The notes: generated by a model from the letters alone, not told the origin. Counted from the first letter of the stretch, positions 53,938 through 62,835 are shown. The stretch: DNA of 64,000 nt from Candidatus Methanophagaceae archaeon (GCA_003194435.1 PQXC01000011.1:1-64000), one strand, 5' to 3'. Numbers and translations: made by a program.

Positions 53938-54804
53938 TCACTTAGAACCTATTATCATAGTTCCAATGCCCTTATCGGTGAGCAACTCAAGCAGTATAGT
54001 GTGGGGTGCTTTACCATCAATTATGTGCGCGGTGACGCCACGATGAGCGGCTTTCAAGCACGCCTCCACCTTCGGTATCATCCCGCCACCTATGACACCC
54101 GCAGCAATAAGCTCTTTTACAAGCTCCGGTGTCGCCTCCGATATCAAACTGGATGGGTCTGCGGGATTACGTAACAACCCCACGACATCTGTAAGTAATA
54201 TCAGCTTCTCTGCTCTTATCGCACATGCTATCTCGGCGGCAACCGAATCGGCATTTACATTCAGGCTGTTCCCTTCCCTGTCCACCGCTATTGGCGATAT
54301 TACGGGTATATAATTCTGCTCTGCGGTGATATCAATTATCTCGGCATTGATCTCCTCTATCTCTCCAACCCATCCGAGGTCTATCTCCTCACCTTCCATA
54401 CGCTGCTTCGCTTTCTTCCTCGCCACTATCAATTTACCGTCATTGCCCGAGAGCCCGATACCCTTACCGCCGTGCTTGCCTATCAGCGATACGATGCGTT
54501 CATTAACACTGCCCACAAGCACCATTCGCGCTATCTCCAGCGTCTCATCATCGGTGATGCGAAGCCCGCGAAAGAATCTCGGCTTCTTGCCCAGTTTCTC
54601 CATCAGTTTCGTTATCTCTGGACCACCGCCATGCACAACCACAGGTTTTATCCCGATGAACCTGAGCAGAACGGTATCACGCATGATATTATCCATTATG
54701 TGCTCATCCACCAGCGCATGCCCACCGACCTTTATCACGATTTTAGCGCCATAGAACTTACGAATATAAGGCAAAGCCTCTATCAGAACCTCTTCTCGCT
54801 TCAT
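53938..54804 (-). CDS. argB: Acetylglutamate kinase
   Basis: About 288 residues. Phosphorylates N-acetylglutamate, the second step of arginine synthesis. The ATP-binding motif VIKVGGHALVD lies near residue 20, GGGPEITKLMEKLGK near 60, and the NVNADSVAAEIA substrate-site stretch near 175. I chose ATG 54804, where family members start (MKREEVLIEALPYI); GTG/ATG at 54816 would add four residues. A TATA-like TTTATAGTTC 30-40 bases upstream (minus strand) supports a leaderless start. The only other arginine gene in the window is argH at 28 kb. Confidence 0.95.
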   Translation of the reverse strand: MKREEVLIEALPYIRKFYGAKIVIKVGGHALVDEHIMDNIMRDTVLLRFIGIKPVVVHGGGPEITKLMEKLGKKPRFFRGLRITDDETLEIARMVLVGSVNERIVSLIGKHGGKGIGLSGNDGKLIVARKKAKQRMEGEEIDLGWVGEIEEINAEIIDITAEQNYIPVISPIAVDREGNSLNVNADSVAAEIACAIRAEKLILLTDVVGLLRNPADPSSLISEATPELVKELIAAGVIGGGMIPKVEACLKAAHRGVTAHIIDGKAPHTILLELLTDKGIGTMIIGSK

Positions 54805-54853
54805 CACAAACATCAAACATATATGAATGATGGAACTATAAAATTATTGAGAG

Positions 54854-55915
54854 ATGAAGGAACTAAAGGAGCTATTGGCGAGATTAGCGGAAGCGAGGGG
54901 GATTTCAGGCTATGAAGGTGCGGTAAGAGAGATAGTTGAGGAGGAACTGAGAGAGTATGTGGATGAGATAAGGACCGATAAGTTAGGGAATCTGATAGCG
55001 AGTAAGAGCGGTAAGAGCCCCTCTGTCATGATAGCTGCGCATCTTGACGAGATAGGACTGATGGTGAAGCATATAGAACCAGAGGGCTTTTTGCGATTCT
55101 CAACCATTGGCGGCTGGTTCGACCAGACATTGCTCAATCAGCGTGTGGTGCTGCAACCCCAGCCAGAAGGTGAGGGTGGCGACATCGTATATGGCGTTAT
55201 AGGCTCGAAACCGCCACACAGAATGAAGAAAGAGGAGCGTGAGAAGGTGATCAAAGCAGAAGATATGTTCATAGATATTGGTGCGAAGAGCGAAGAGGAA
55301 GTATCAAAGCTGGGCATTACTATCGGCACGCCCGTCATAATTGACAGGCAGTTCACACCGCTCATAAATGACAGAGTCACGTGCAAAGCCTTTGATAATC
55401 GGTCTGGTGTGGCTGTTATGATAGAAGCGCTACGAAGAGTGAATACCGAGTTCGAGGTATATGCGGTGGGCACGGTGCAGGAAGAGGTGGGGCTGAAGGG
55501 GGCACGGACGTCTGCATTTGAACTCAACCCCGATGTTGCCATCGCTATTGATACCGATATAGCGGGCGGGCATCCGGGTATAGAGAAGAAAGACACAACT
55601 GTGGAACTGGATAAAGGACCTGTGATTACCGTCTCTGATGCATCGGGACGCGGTATAATAACACCGCCCGCTGTACTGAAATGGCTAAAGGGTACCGCTT
55701 CACGATATGATATCCCGTATCAGTTGAGTGTATCCGAAGGCGGGACGACCGATGCCACTGCTATCCATCTCACGAGGAGTGGTATACCCACAGGCGTGAT
55801 TGGTGTGCCCACGAGATATATCCATTCACCCGTGGAGCTGTTGAGCCTGAAAGACCTGGATAAATGTGCGGAACTCATAGCGAGGGCACTGGAGCACGTG
55901 GGTGAATTCTTCTGA
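54854..55915 (+). CDS. M42-family metallo-aminopeptidase
   Basis: 353 residues, tetrahedral aminopeptidase (TET)-like. Metal ligands are visible in MIAAHLDEIGLM (~65) and the second Asp/Glu group EEVGLKGARTSAF near 210; the base Glu pair is EE there. The C-terminal GVPTRYIHSP carries a further metal His. It degrades short peptides from the proteasome. It is divergent from argB with a 38-base gap and is followed nine bases later by the radical SAM gene. Confidence 0.93.
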   Translation: MKELKELLARLAEARGISGYEGAVREIVEEELREYVDEIRTDKLGNLIASKSGKSPSVMIAAHLDEIGLMVKHIEPEGFLRFSTIGGWFDQTLLNQRVVLQPQPEGEGGDIVYGVIGSKPPHRMKKEEREKVIKAEDMFIDIGAKSEEEVSKLGITIGTPVIIDRQFTPLINDRVTCKAFDNRSGVAVMIEALRRVNTEFEVYAVGTVQEEVGLKGARTSAFELNPDVAIAIDTDIAGGHPGIEKKDTTVELDKGPVITVSDASGRGIITPPAVLKWLKGTASRYDIPYQLSVSEGGTTDATAIHLTRSGIPTGVIGVPTRYIHSPVELLSLKDLDKCAELIARALEHVGEFF

Positions 55916-55924
55916 AGTTCGAAA

Positions 55925-56701
55925 ATGGGAATAGAAGAAAAGGAAACGGAAATAAGAGTAAATCTCGGTGGTATAATCCACTTCTCCACAATAGACTGGC
56001 GCGGTAAAGCAGCAATGGTGATATTCCTCAGGCGGTGCCCGTTTCGCTGTATCTACTGCCAGAATTACAACCTCTTAGGGACTGACAATTATGTGGATAT
56101 GGGAGTGATAGAAGAAGCGATAAGAGATAGCGAGGTTTTCATTGACGCCGTGGTATTATCGGGTGGCGAACCATTCATGCAACCCGAAGCAATAGCTGCA
56201 ATATCAAAATACGCACGGCAGAGGTCGCTCTATCTTGGAGTGCAGACTAATGGCTACTATCCCGAAGCAATAGAATCTTTGCTTGATACCGACGCTATTG
56301 ATAAAATCTTCCTCGATATCAAAGCGCCACTGGGTGGTGCACGCTATGAGGAACTGACAAAAGCGCATGGCGCTTCAGAACGAGTGCGGAAGACATTGGA
56401 GATACTCCTCGCGAGAGATGTTGATGCGGAATTGATAACAACGGTATTCAAGAATATTGTGGGTGCTGGAGAAGTGAAACAGATAGTAGAAGAGCTTCAT
56501 GAGATGGGTGCGACATGCTACCCTTATGTAATACAGCAGGGTAGAATCGAGCGTGTACCGCCAGATGCGGGCTTGAGCAAGGCGAACATCTTCAGCTATG
56601 AAGAACTTGAGGAACTCGCTTCTCTCGCTTTTCACACCGCACCACTGAAGGAGGTCAGAATACGAACACGAGAGAGGGGGGAAGAAGTGATTTATAAATA
56701 G
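55925..56701 (+). CDS. Anaerobic ribonucleotide-reductase activase-like radical SAM protein
   Basis: 258 residues. Motif RRCPFRCIYCQN near residue 38 is the radical SAM Cx3Cx2C cluster. The family's usual N-terminal IIHFSTIDWRGKAAMVIFL segment is present, and GGEPFMQPE follows near 79. This matches the NrdG2-type activating proteins (TIGR02495). No class III reductase (NrdD) lies in the window. Starts nine bases after the M42 gene. Confidence 0.85.
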   Translation: MGIEEKETEIRVNLGGIIHFSTIDWRGKAAMVIFLRRCPFRCIYCQNYNLLGTDNYVDMGVIEEAIRDSEVFIDAVVLSGGEPFMQPEAIAAISKYARQRSLYLGVQTNGYYPEAIESLLDTDAIDKIFLDIKAPLGGARYEELTKAHGASERVRKTLEILLARDVDAELITTVFKNIVGAGEVKQIVEELHEMGATCYPYVIQQGRIERVPPDAGLSKANIFSYEELEELASLAFHTAPLKEVRIRTRERGEEVIYK

Positions 56702-56750
56702 AAATAGAAATAGAATAAGGGAATAAGGGTAGAAATAGGACGTGATAGAG

Positions 56751-57101
56751 ATGGTGAGCGTGTTTTTGGAGGGTATACCGTTGAACTTGCGGATTGCAAA
56801 AGCGGTCTGTGAGGACAATCGCGATAGAAATGCCAGTTATATCTGGTTTGGACTCCAGATAAGGATAAGAGCGAGTGAGAAGCTCGTTTTGAACCGTGCG
56901 AGCTTGGAACGCGCAATTGAGCGCGCATTGACAGACGATGAATGGTTGAGTGCCGCATGGAACCACACGGGGCGAATAACGAAATTTGAACGAGAAGAGA
57001 TGATATTTGAGGATTCAGAAGAATCGGAGATGCTGGATTCATACTGGGACACACGGTTGAGCACGCTGAAAGGGGGATTTTTAAATAATGATGATAAATA
57101 A
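56751..57101 (+). CDS. Small protein of unknown function
   Basis: About 116 residues from ATG 56751 (GTG 56742 is the upstream option). Composition is charged with a WFGLQIRIRASEK core and a C-terminal acidic helix. No motif recognised. Six bases separate it from the DUF22 gene downstream. It is in the same plus-strand operon as the radical SAM, DUF22 and kinase genes. Confidence 0.5.
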   Translation: MVSVFLEGIPLNLRIAKAVCEDNRDRNASYIWFGLQIRIRASEKLVLNRASLERAIERALTDDEWLSAAWNHTGRITKFEREEMIFEDSEESEMLDSYWDTRLSTLKGGFLNNDDK

Positions 57102-57107
57102 AGAAGC

Positions 57108-57554
57108 ATGACAAAGATAGAACTCGTTTGCTGGAAGGATAGAATAGGTGGAGAGATCAAGAGAGAGACAGTAGAAGCATTCAGTTACGGGTTTACTGTG
57201 GGACCGCATGGTGAATGGGAGATGGTGATTGCGAATGAGGACAAAGAAGTGAAGAAGGACAAACTCGTGAATATAAAGATAGAGCAGATAGAAGTGCCTC
57301 CAAGGTCAATAGTACTGCCATGCCCAATAATGCGTCATGCGCTTGGTATTGTTACTTCATTCGCAGCAGTGGGTAAGCCGAAACGAGTTGAAGGCAGGAG
57401 ACTCCTTGACGAGGCAATCTTTCACCCGATATTTGATGGTACAATAAATAAAGGGCAATTACTTGGTGTTGCAAATATATTCTACGCATCTATTGAACGA
57501 AGGCTTGTGCGGGGTGCAGCGGAGAGGTGGCTGCAGGAAAGATACAGGTATTAG
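57108..57554 (+). CDS. DUF22-family protein
   Basis: 148 residues. The pattern EWEMVIANEDKEV near residue 44, EVPPRSIVLPCPIMRHALG near 65 and GQLLGVANIFYA near 128 is that of archaeal DUF22 proteins, whose function is unknown. It overlaps the start of the kinase-like gene by 28 bases, showing translational coupling. Confidence 0.75.
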   Translation: MTKIELVCWKDRIGGEIKRETVEAFSYGFTVGPHGEWEMVIANEDKEVKKDKLVNIKIEQIEVPPRSIVLPCPIMRHALGIVTSFAAVGKPKRVEGRRLLDEAIFHPIFDGTINKGQLLGVANIFYASIERRLVRGAAERWLQERYRY

Positions 57555-58156
57555 CTTTTGTCGGCGCTCCTGCGGCAGGTAAGACCGAAGCGGCATCTGT
57601 GGCGCGGGAACTGGGCATTCCGGTAGTGGTGATGGGGGATGTAATAAGAGAGGAACTGAAGAGGCGTGGTATCGAATTGAGTGATGCAAATGCGGGTAGA
57701 ATCGCAACCGAGCTACGACGCAGATACGGCATGGATGCGATTGCGAAGAGGTGCATACCGTATATAGAGAGTGCAAGTGAAAGAGCAGGCAGTGAGGTGG
57801 TTGTTGTTGATGGTATAAGGGGAATAGCGGAGGTTGAGGCTTTTAAAGCGCATTTTGGTGCTGATTTCTTGCTTGTTAACATCCATGCACCCCTTTTACT
57901 CAGGTATAGCAGGATAAAAAGACGTGGTAGAAGTGATGACTCTTTAAGTCTCGCTGAGTTCAGAAGACGTGAGGAGCGAGAGATAGGATGGGGTATGGGC
58001 GAGGCAATGAAGAAAGCATCAGTGGTCATAAAGAACGAAGGTTCACTGGCGGATTTTAAGGCACAGATAAGGGAGCTACTGCTGCGCTCACTGAGTAAGC
58101 ACAACATGAACATGGGTATGAATATGAATAAACTTCATGACAGTGCGAAGTCCTGA
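57527..58156 (+). CDS. UPF0200/dephospho-CoA kinase-like NTPase
   Basis: 209 residues. The P-loop VGAPAAGKTEAAS lies near residue 12, then VVMGDVIREEL, a RRRYGMDAIAKR helix and VVDGIRGIAEVE (Walker B-like). This corresponds to archaeal UPF0200 proteins, related to dephospho-CoA kinases. The GTG start at 57527 follows GGAGAGG and overlaps DUF22. The last ~15 residues (HNMNMGMNMNKLH) are a low-complexity methionine/asparagine tail. Confidence 0.82.
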   Translation: MAAGKIQVLAFVGAPAAGKTEAASVARELGIPVVVMGDVIREELKRRGIELSDANAGRIATELRRRYGMDAIAKRCIPYIESASERAGSEVVVVDGIRGIAEVEAFKAHFGADFLLVNIHAPLLLRYSRIKRRGRSDDSLSLAEFRRREEREIGWGMGEAMKKASVVIKNEGSLADFKAQIRELLLRSLSKHNMNMGMNMNKLHDSAKS

Positions 58157-58226
58157 GCTGGTGGTTGCTTTTTTCTTTTTATTTATAAACTTAAAAAGTA
58201 ATAGCGAGGTAGCGAGGTGATAAGAG

Positions 58227-59153
58227 ATGGGAAAGAAGACCTTTATAGTGATGTTTGTTCTGCTCGTTGCTTCTATCGTATCAAATGCATACCTCGTGGT
58301 TAAGCTTAACCAGCAGCAGGTGAACCCTACAGAGCTTAGAGAGCATGTGAACCGCCTTGAAGCGGCGAATGCATGGTTGGTTAAGGAGCTTTACCAGACA
58401 AATCTCTCGCTGCAGCAGGCGAGGGAGCAGTTACAGGTGTACAGAAGTGAGCTTGCTGCATTGAAGGCGCAAATAAACAGAACTACTGCAATAGGAGAAG
58501 AAGGTAGTGCCCAGCTCGAAGCTCCCGCAGTGATGCGCCGTATCCAATACCACGGTAACTACCCCTTTTACAGTCGTGAGATTGTAGAGAAAGGAACGAT
58601 GATTAAGGTCTCTGTTGATATAAAGCCCGGGCATGGACGTGTACTTGTTGTAACAAAGCCACTAATGGGCGTTGTATTCCAGGATGCGGCAAATACCGCG
58701 GTTATTGCCGCTGAGAATTACACCGGTATTGACCTCTCGGGAAGTGATGTGATATTCAGTGTAGAAGCGCCATCAAAAGTACCGGAAGTGGATGGACCCA
58801 GTGCTGGTGCGCTTATGACAACGCTTATTATTGCCGCACTGAAGAATATCTCGCTACCTCCCGATATCACTATGACCGGAACAATCAGCTCGAACGGGCA
58901 TGTTGGTGAGATAGGGGGCGTTATAGAGAAGGCAAAGGCAGCAAAAGAATCAGGCAAGCGAATTTTTATCCTGCCACGCGAGAACAGTCATCTTATAAGA
59001 TATGAGGAGGTGAGAGAGCAGTTAGGGCTCATAACCATAATCCGAGAGAACCCGGTAGTTGAAGATGCAAAGGAGTACATCGAGAAGAATATAGGTATCC
59101 GTGTGGAATATGTGGATTCAATAGATGATATCATGAAGATCATCAATGCTTAG
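58227..59153 (+). CDS. Membrane-anchored Lon-like (S16) protease
   Basis: 308 residues. N-terminal transmembrane helix (~5-25), then a coiled coil (~35-90), then the Lon proteolytic domain. The catalytic dyad is Ser in DGPSAGALM (~192) and Lys in GGVIEKAKAAK (~235). It has no ATPase domain, so it is an archaeal S16-type stand-alone protease, probably active outside the membrane. GAGGTGAT lies eight bases before the ATG. Confidence 0.85.
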   Translation: MGKKTFIVMFVLLVASIVSNAYLVVKLNQQQVNPTELREHVNRLEAANAWLVKELYQTNLSLQQAREQLQVYRSELAALKAQINRTTAIGEEGSAQLEAPAVMRRIQYHGNYPFYSREIVEKGTMIKVSVDIKPGHGRVLVVTKPLMGVVFQDAANTAVIAAENYTGIDLSGSDVIFSVEAPSKVPEVDGPSAGALMTTLIIAALKNISLPPDITMTGTISSNGHVGEIGGVIEKAKAAKESGKRIFILPRENSHLIRYEEVREQLGLITIIRENPVVEDAKEYIEKNIGIRVEYVDSIDDIMKIINA

Positions 59154-59178
59154 TTTAGCTTAAGGAACTCTTACGGAA

Positions 59179-59961
59179 ATGCAGAATGACGACCTGAATG
59201 TAAATATTCTAAAGCTGATAAAACTACCTGACTTAATATCCATCTGTAATGCGTTATTAGGCTTCTTAGCCATCCTGCTTGTACTCTCTGGTGGTAGTGA
59301 GGCATTAAAGGATGCACTTGTGGTAATTCTATCAGCAGCGGTTATTGATGGTCTGGATGGACTGGTAGCGAGGGGGATAGAAAGCTCGCACATGGGCAGA
59401 TACCTCGATTCGCTCGCTGATATAGTCTCCTTTGGCACTGCACCCGCCATCCTCGCCTTTATGTTCCTGAACGACCACCTCATGACTGCGGTATGCAGTG
59501 CGTATCTGATATGCGGAGGGTTAAGACTCGCGCGATTCGATGCAATGGCGGGAGCAGGAGCAAGAGCAGCAGGAGCGACCACAGGAGATATGGATGTGGA
59601 CTTTGAAGGTTTACCAATCACGGGCAGTGCGGTATTTCTGGCTTCCTTTATGCTGCTTGCGCTCGAACTGCACCTGCACCTTGTAAGCTCATTATTCCTG
59701 AGCTTTTTAATGGCTGCTCTATGCATCCTTATGACGAGCAGGATAAGATATAGAAACCTTAGAGATATGAGAATAGTGATTCCACTGGGCTGCATCTTCT
59801 TCGCTCTGATACTATTCTACGCGTTACATTCCCCGCTGTTCATTTATCCCACAGCTATCATTACCGCTTTAGCCGCTTTATATATCTGCAGTCCAGCAGC
59901 TACCTACCTTAAGGAGATGAGAGGCTCACTCACCGAAATATCTTCGGAGCATGAGAAATAG
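59179..59961 (+). CDS. CDP-alcohol phosphatidyltransferase (archaetidylserine synthase-like)
   Basis: 260 residues, about eight hydrophobic helices. The catalytic CDP-OH-P motif is visible: DGLDGLVARGIESS...GRYLDSLADIVSFG (positions ~51-80), i.e. DG-x2-AR-x8-G-x3-D-x3-D. This transfers a polar headgroup onto CDP-archaeol; serine is most likely by similarity to PssA. The 3' end overlaps the convergent MFS gene by 36 bases. Confidence 0.82.
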   Translation: MQNDDLNVNILKLIKLPDLISICNALLGFLAILLVLSGGSEALKDALVVILSAAVIDGLDGLVARGIESSHMGRYLDSLADIVSFGTAPAILAFMFLNDHLMTAVCSAYLICGGLRLARFDAMAGAGARAAGATTGDMDVDFEGLPITGSAVFLASFMLLALELHLHLVSSLFLSFLMAALCILMTSRIRYRNLRDMRIVIPLGCIFFALILFYALHSPLFIYPTAIITALAALYICSPAATYLKEMRGSLTEISSEHEK

Positions 59962-61143
59962 AATAGAGGCGATGAGACTGACGGAACTGCCAAATAGGAA
60001 TGTCAAGCTGTGCGTGGGCGTTAAAGCCCATAGAAATCCCGCTATTAAACTTGCCGGTAGAGCAATTATACCTATCAGGGTATGAAAAGTGCCCAGAGCA
60101 GTTGCCCTTAAGTCTTCTGTGCAGAGGTCGGAGACAAAAGCCCGCTGATTACCATCTACTATTGCATACATCACGCCATAAAGCGGAAATAAGACCAAAA
60201 ATGCGGCGAGTGAATCGGAGAAAGCGAATCCGAGACATGTTACAGAGAACAGTAGGTAGCCAGAAATAAGCACTTTCCGTTTCCCTATTCGGTCTGACAG
60301 CATGCCAAAAGGGATGGCAAGCACGGCATAGAAGATATTAAAAAAGACATATAAGAGTATAGCAAGAGCTCTTGCTTCCTTCACTGGCATTACGGACGAA
60401 AACGCTGTTTCCGCCTTCAATATGAAGAACATATAGGTGAAATTGGCTAATGCGAAGACGGTAGCCACCATAATGAACAACTTAAGCGGTTTGGGCAGTT
60501 TTCTCAGGCTTATCTGTAATCTTATATCCTGCGGTTCTCTTTTCCCTTCTTTTACAAAATAGAGTGGCATTAAGGAAAGAAAAGCGACTATTGCGGCTAT
60601 AAATATGATATGATTGAAACTGAACGCTAAAAACCAATATAATATAAGCGCAGCTATGCCGCCAGAGATTGCACCAGAAGTATCAAGTGCGCGGTGGATA
60701 CCAAATCCCTTACCTCTCGCTTCGGGCATAGAATCCGCGATGATTGCATCTCTTGGCGCTGTTCTCAAGCCTTTACCCACGCGTTCAAAACTGGCGAAGA
60801 CCAATATGTGCTGCCAGATTGTGGAGAATGCCAGAAGCAATTTAAAGCATGCGGACGTGAAATAGCCAGAGGATACAAATATTTTACGCCTTCCTATTCT
60901 ATCAGACCAGTAGCCAGAAAGAACCTTTAATATACTCGAGATGCTTTCCTGTAATCCTCCTATTAACCCTACAATACTAATAACCCCTAAAATCAAGCCA
61001 GTACCGCCTAAAGCTTTAATGAACAGGGGTAGAATCGGGATAATCATTTCGCTACTCAAGTCGTTCAGGAAACTGACAACACCCAGTAGAAGTACGTTTG
61101 TGCTTACTCCTGCTCCTTTCAGATAGTGGCTATGGCTACGCAT
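59926..61143 (-). CDS. MFS transporter
   Basis: 405 residues, about 12 hydrophobic helices. Typical loop motif between helices 2 and 3: GYWSDRIGRRKIF near residue 74, and its repeat GMLSDRIGKRKVL near 273. The N terminus SFLNDLSSEMIIPILPLFI is typical of a subgroup of major facilitator proteins often called drug or polyol permeases. Substrate not predictable. It overlaps the end of the archaetidylserine-synthase-like gene. Confidence 0.87.
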   Translation of the reverse strand: MRSHSHYLKGAGVSTNVLLLGVVSFLNDLSSEMIIPILPLFIKALGGTGLILGVISIVGLIGGLQESISSILKVLSGYWSDRIGRRKIFVSSGYFTSACFKLLLAFSTIWQHILVFASFERVGKGLRTAPRDAIIADSMPEARGKGFGIHRALDTSGAISGGIAALILYWFLAFSFNHIIFIAAIVAFLSLMPLYFVKEGKREPQDIRLQISLRKLPKPLKLFIMVATVFALANFTYMFFILKAETAFSSVMPVKEARALAILLYVFFNIFYAVLAIPFGMLSDRIGKRKVLISGYLLFSVTCLGFAFSDSLAAFLVLFPLYGVMYAIVDGNQRAFVSDLCTEDLRATALGTFHTLIGIIALPASLIAGFLWALTPTHSLTFLFGSSVSLIASILFLMLRRYFGE

Positions 61144-61170
61144 GTTGTTTCATTAACATAACACATCCAA

Positions 61171-61188
61171 AGGTTTATATATAGATAA
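61171..61188. promoter_or_regulatory. Divergent TATA region of MFS and 61219 genes
   Basis: GGTTTATATATAGATAAA lies 28-45 bases from the MFS start (minus strand) and about 31-48 bases before the ATG at 61219 (plus strand). The self-complementary TATATATA can serve both directions. Confidence 0.45.
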
Positions 61189-61218
61189 ATAGTGTATATT
61201 TAATCGGTGATAGAGTAG

Positions 61219-61473
61219 ATGAAGGAGCTTATATCTGCGGTCGTGGTGGTCTCAATATTATTGTTCTCGGTCTCCACAGTCTTTACAGCGGGTGGGAGTG
61301 AGATAGAAGAGCTTCAGCGATGGATTCATGAGCATGGTTTTAAGTATAACGTTGCTGAGAACTGGATTATGAAGTTGCCACCTGTGAATAGGGCAGTTAT
61401 ATGCGGCTACAAACCTTCTCTGCCGCCTGTTACGCCTCTTCCGGCAGGTGTTGACTTTCACATCATAGAGTAG
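61219..61473 (+). CDS. Small exported protein, function unknown
   Basis: 84 residues. A signal peptide or anchor fills residues ~4-24. The mature part has a WIHEHGFKYNVAENWIMKLP core and a proline-rich tail. No known motif. It lies ten bases before trm56 and may be cotranscribed. The combination of a hydrophobic start and good spacing supports a real gene. Confidence 0.5.
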   Translation: MKELISAVVVVSILLFSVSTVFTAGGSEIEELQRWIHEHGFKYNVAENWIMKLPPVNRAVICGYKPSLPPVTPLPAGVDFHIIE

Positions 61474-61483
61474 TAGTAAATGA

Positions 61484-61948
61484 ATGGAGATTGTAGTACT
61501 GAGGTTAGGGCACCGTCCTCAGCGAGATAAGCGAGTTACTACACATATCGGGCTGGTTGCACGTGCATTGGGAGCGAGTGGTATGCTTCTCACAACGGAG
61601 GATAAAACGGTGGAGAGGAGCATAAACGATGTTACGAAGCGCTGGGGTGGTGATTTCTTTGTGCAGACTGGTGTGAAATGGCGCGAAGCGGTGGCGAGGT
61701 GGAAGCGAGAAGGCGGGAAGGTATGTCATCTCACGATGTACGGTGAGAACATCCTCGATGTGATTGACGAGATAAGGGGGTGTGCAACAAACAATCGCAT
61801 ATTGGTCATTGTGGGCGCGGAGAAGGTGCCACCTGAGGTCTATGAAGTTGCAGACTGGAATATTGCAGTGGATCAAAAGTATCAAAGCGATGGGAGCAGA
61901 TTATATTTATTTGACGGATATCAACAACTCTCCTTGTGTTACCGCTAA
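61484..61948 (+). pseudogene. trm56: tRNA (cytidine56-2'-O)-methyltransferase Trm56, C-terminally truncated
   Basis: The first ~130 residues are a good aTrm56: LRLGHRPQRDKRVTTHIGLVARALGA, RSINDVTKRWGGDFF, CHLTMYGENI and VGAEKVPPEVYEVADWNIAV (in pieces as given). From residue ~131 the reading frame continues as QKYQSDGSRLYLFDGYQQ, which does not belong. The family's next element, the SAM-binding knot motif GNQPHSE..AL, is missing. The break at about 61870 coincides with the start of TOPRIM-like coding sequence in another frame. The protein is unlikely to fold a working SPOUT knot. Confidence 0.8.
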
Positions 61949-62246
61949 AAAAGAAGAAACTCATAGTAAATATAAAAACATTGATAATGACAAAATGATC
62001 GTTGTAATCAAGGAGATAGAAAGTTGGTATTTGGCAGGATTAGATAATAAGGTATGTAGACAACTCAAAATAAATAATTTTGCCGATACTGACAATGTTA
62101 CTAAGGAAAAATTTAATGCCTTGATTCCTAAAAAGTTTACTTCCAGAATAGATTTTATGTCAGAAATCCTGAAAAAATTCTCTATTGAAATAGCAAAGCA
62201 GAAAAATAACTCCTTTCAATACTTTGTAGAGAAATACGATTGCTAA
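61872..62246 (+). pseudogene. 3' part of a TOPRIM/DUF4276-like gene fused onto trm56
   Basis: In a frame shifted from trm56 the sequence reads MGADYIYLTDINNSPCVTAKK, then NIDNDKMIVVIKEIESWYLAGL, and a Lys/Asn-rich tail ending EKYDC and TAA. The 'IKEIESWYLAGLD' block is typical of small TOPRIM-like proteins often encoded beside an AAA ATPase. It has no start codon of its own near the junction; the conserved metal-binding Glu-containing N terminus is absent. A fragment of an accessory or defence-type gene. Base composition is clearly more A/T-rich than the upstream genes. Confidence 0.6.
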
Positions 62247-62298
62247 ACTTATGGAGACTTATGGAGATATTGGCAACGTTGCCTAACAGGCAGTCTCC

Positions 62299-62664
62299 CT
62301 ATGAAGTGTTGCTAATCTTTGGGAGTGGTAAAGTTGTCAGTAATTCTTTAACGGTCCAGATATGTCAGTCCAGCAGCTATTGCTGGCGTTCCGACTGCCA
62401 GTCTGCACGCAGGCTTCTTAAAGGTGGGTGGTCTATCTCGTTCAGTTCACGCAGCCACCTCAAAATTGTATCCTCTGCTCTGGTGTGCGTTTGCGATAGA
62501 AGACCGTCCCAAAGGTCTATGTTGAATGTCCGCCCGCAGGTCTTGCACTGGTAACACTGGACACCTTTACGAGTCTTACCGCTCTTTTTTATGTTCCGTT
62601 GGTGCTCACTCTGGATCTTCCCGAAATCAAGGTAATTCGGGTTGGGACAAAATTCGCCTGCCAT
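62299..62664 (-). pseudogene. IS1-like transposase with deleted catalytic core
   Basis: The start MAGEFCPNPNYLDFGKIQ and TRKGVQCYQCKTCGRTFN form the N-terminal zinc-finger (InsA-like) domain of IS1-type transposases; EDTILRWLRE is the following helix-turn-helix. The frame then drifts through apparently unrelated sequence, and the family's C-terminal tail (TPAIAAGLT, then after a frameshift HIWTVKELLTTLPLPKISN) ends at TAG 62299. The DDE catalytic core is missing. The ATG lies directly at the end of a truncated CRISPR repeat. Confidence 0.72.
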
Positions 62665-62685
62665 CCTACCTTAGTCCGGGTTTAA
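62663..62685 (-). repeat. Truncated CRISPR repeat next to the IS1-like remnant
   Basis: On the plus strand ATCCTACCTTAGTCCGGGTTTAA equals positions 8-30 (minus the final C) of the array repeat. On the minus strand the repeat's final TGAAAG is replaced by the transposase ATGGCAGG. It is 175 bases away from the first full repeat of the array. Confidence 0.85.
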
Positions 62686-62752
62686 AAACCTTTTCTTTGA
62701 AAGAAAAGCTTTACCATCAAACTTTCTTAAAAAGAAAGTTTAATCAAAGAAC
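62682..62752. repeat. Two tandem A/T hairpins
   Basis: Hairpin 1: AAACCTTTTCTTT / AAAGAAAAGCTTT (one mismatch). Hairpin 2: AAACTTTCTT / AAGAAAGTTT (perfect 10 bp). Hairpin 1 is nearly the same as that at 40059-40085 and related to 11997-12023; the trailing TTTAxCAAAGAACC pattern is also shared. Likely a dispersed palindromic element. Confidence 0.6.
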
Positions 62753-62835
62753 CAGAGCTGTTTTTACTTCGGAAAAAAAGAGAGGCGAGCTTTGTTTTTT
62801 TATTCCCTGTCTTGCTATAGGCGGGGAAGGTATCG

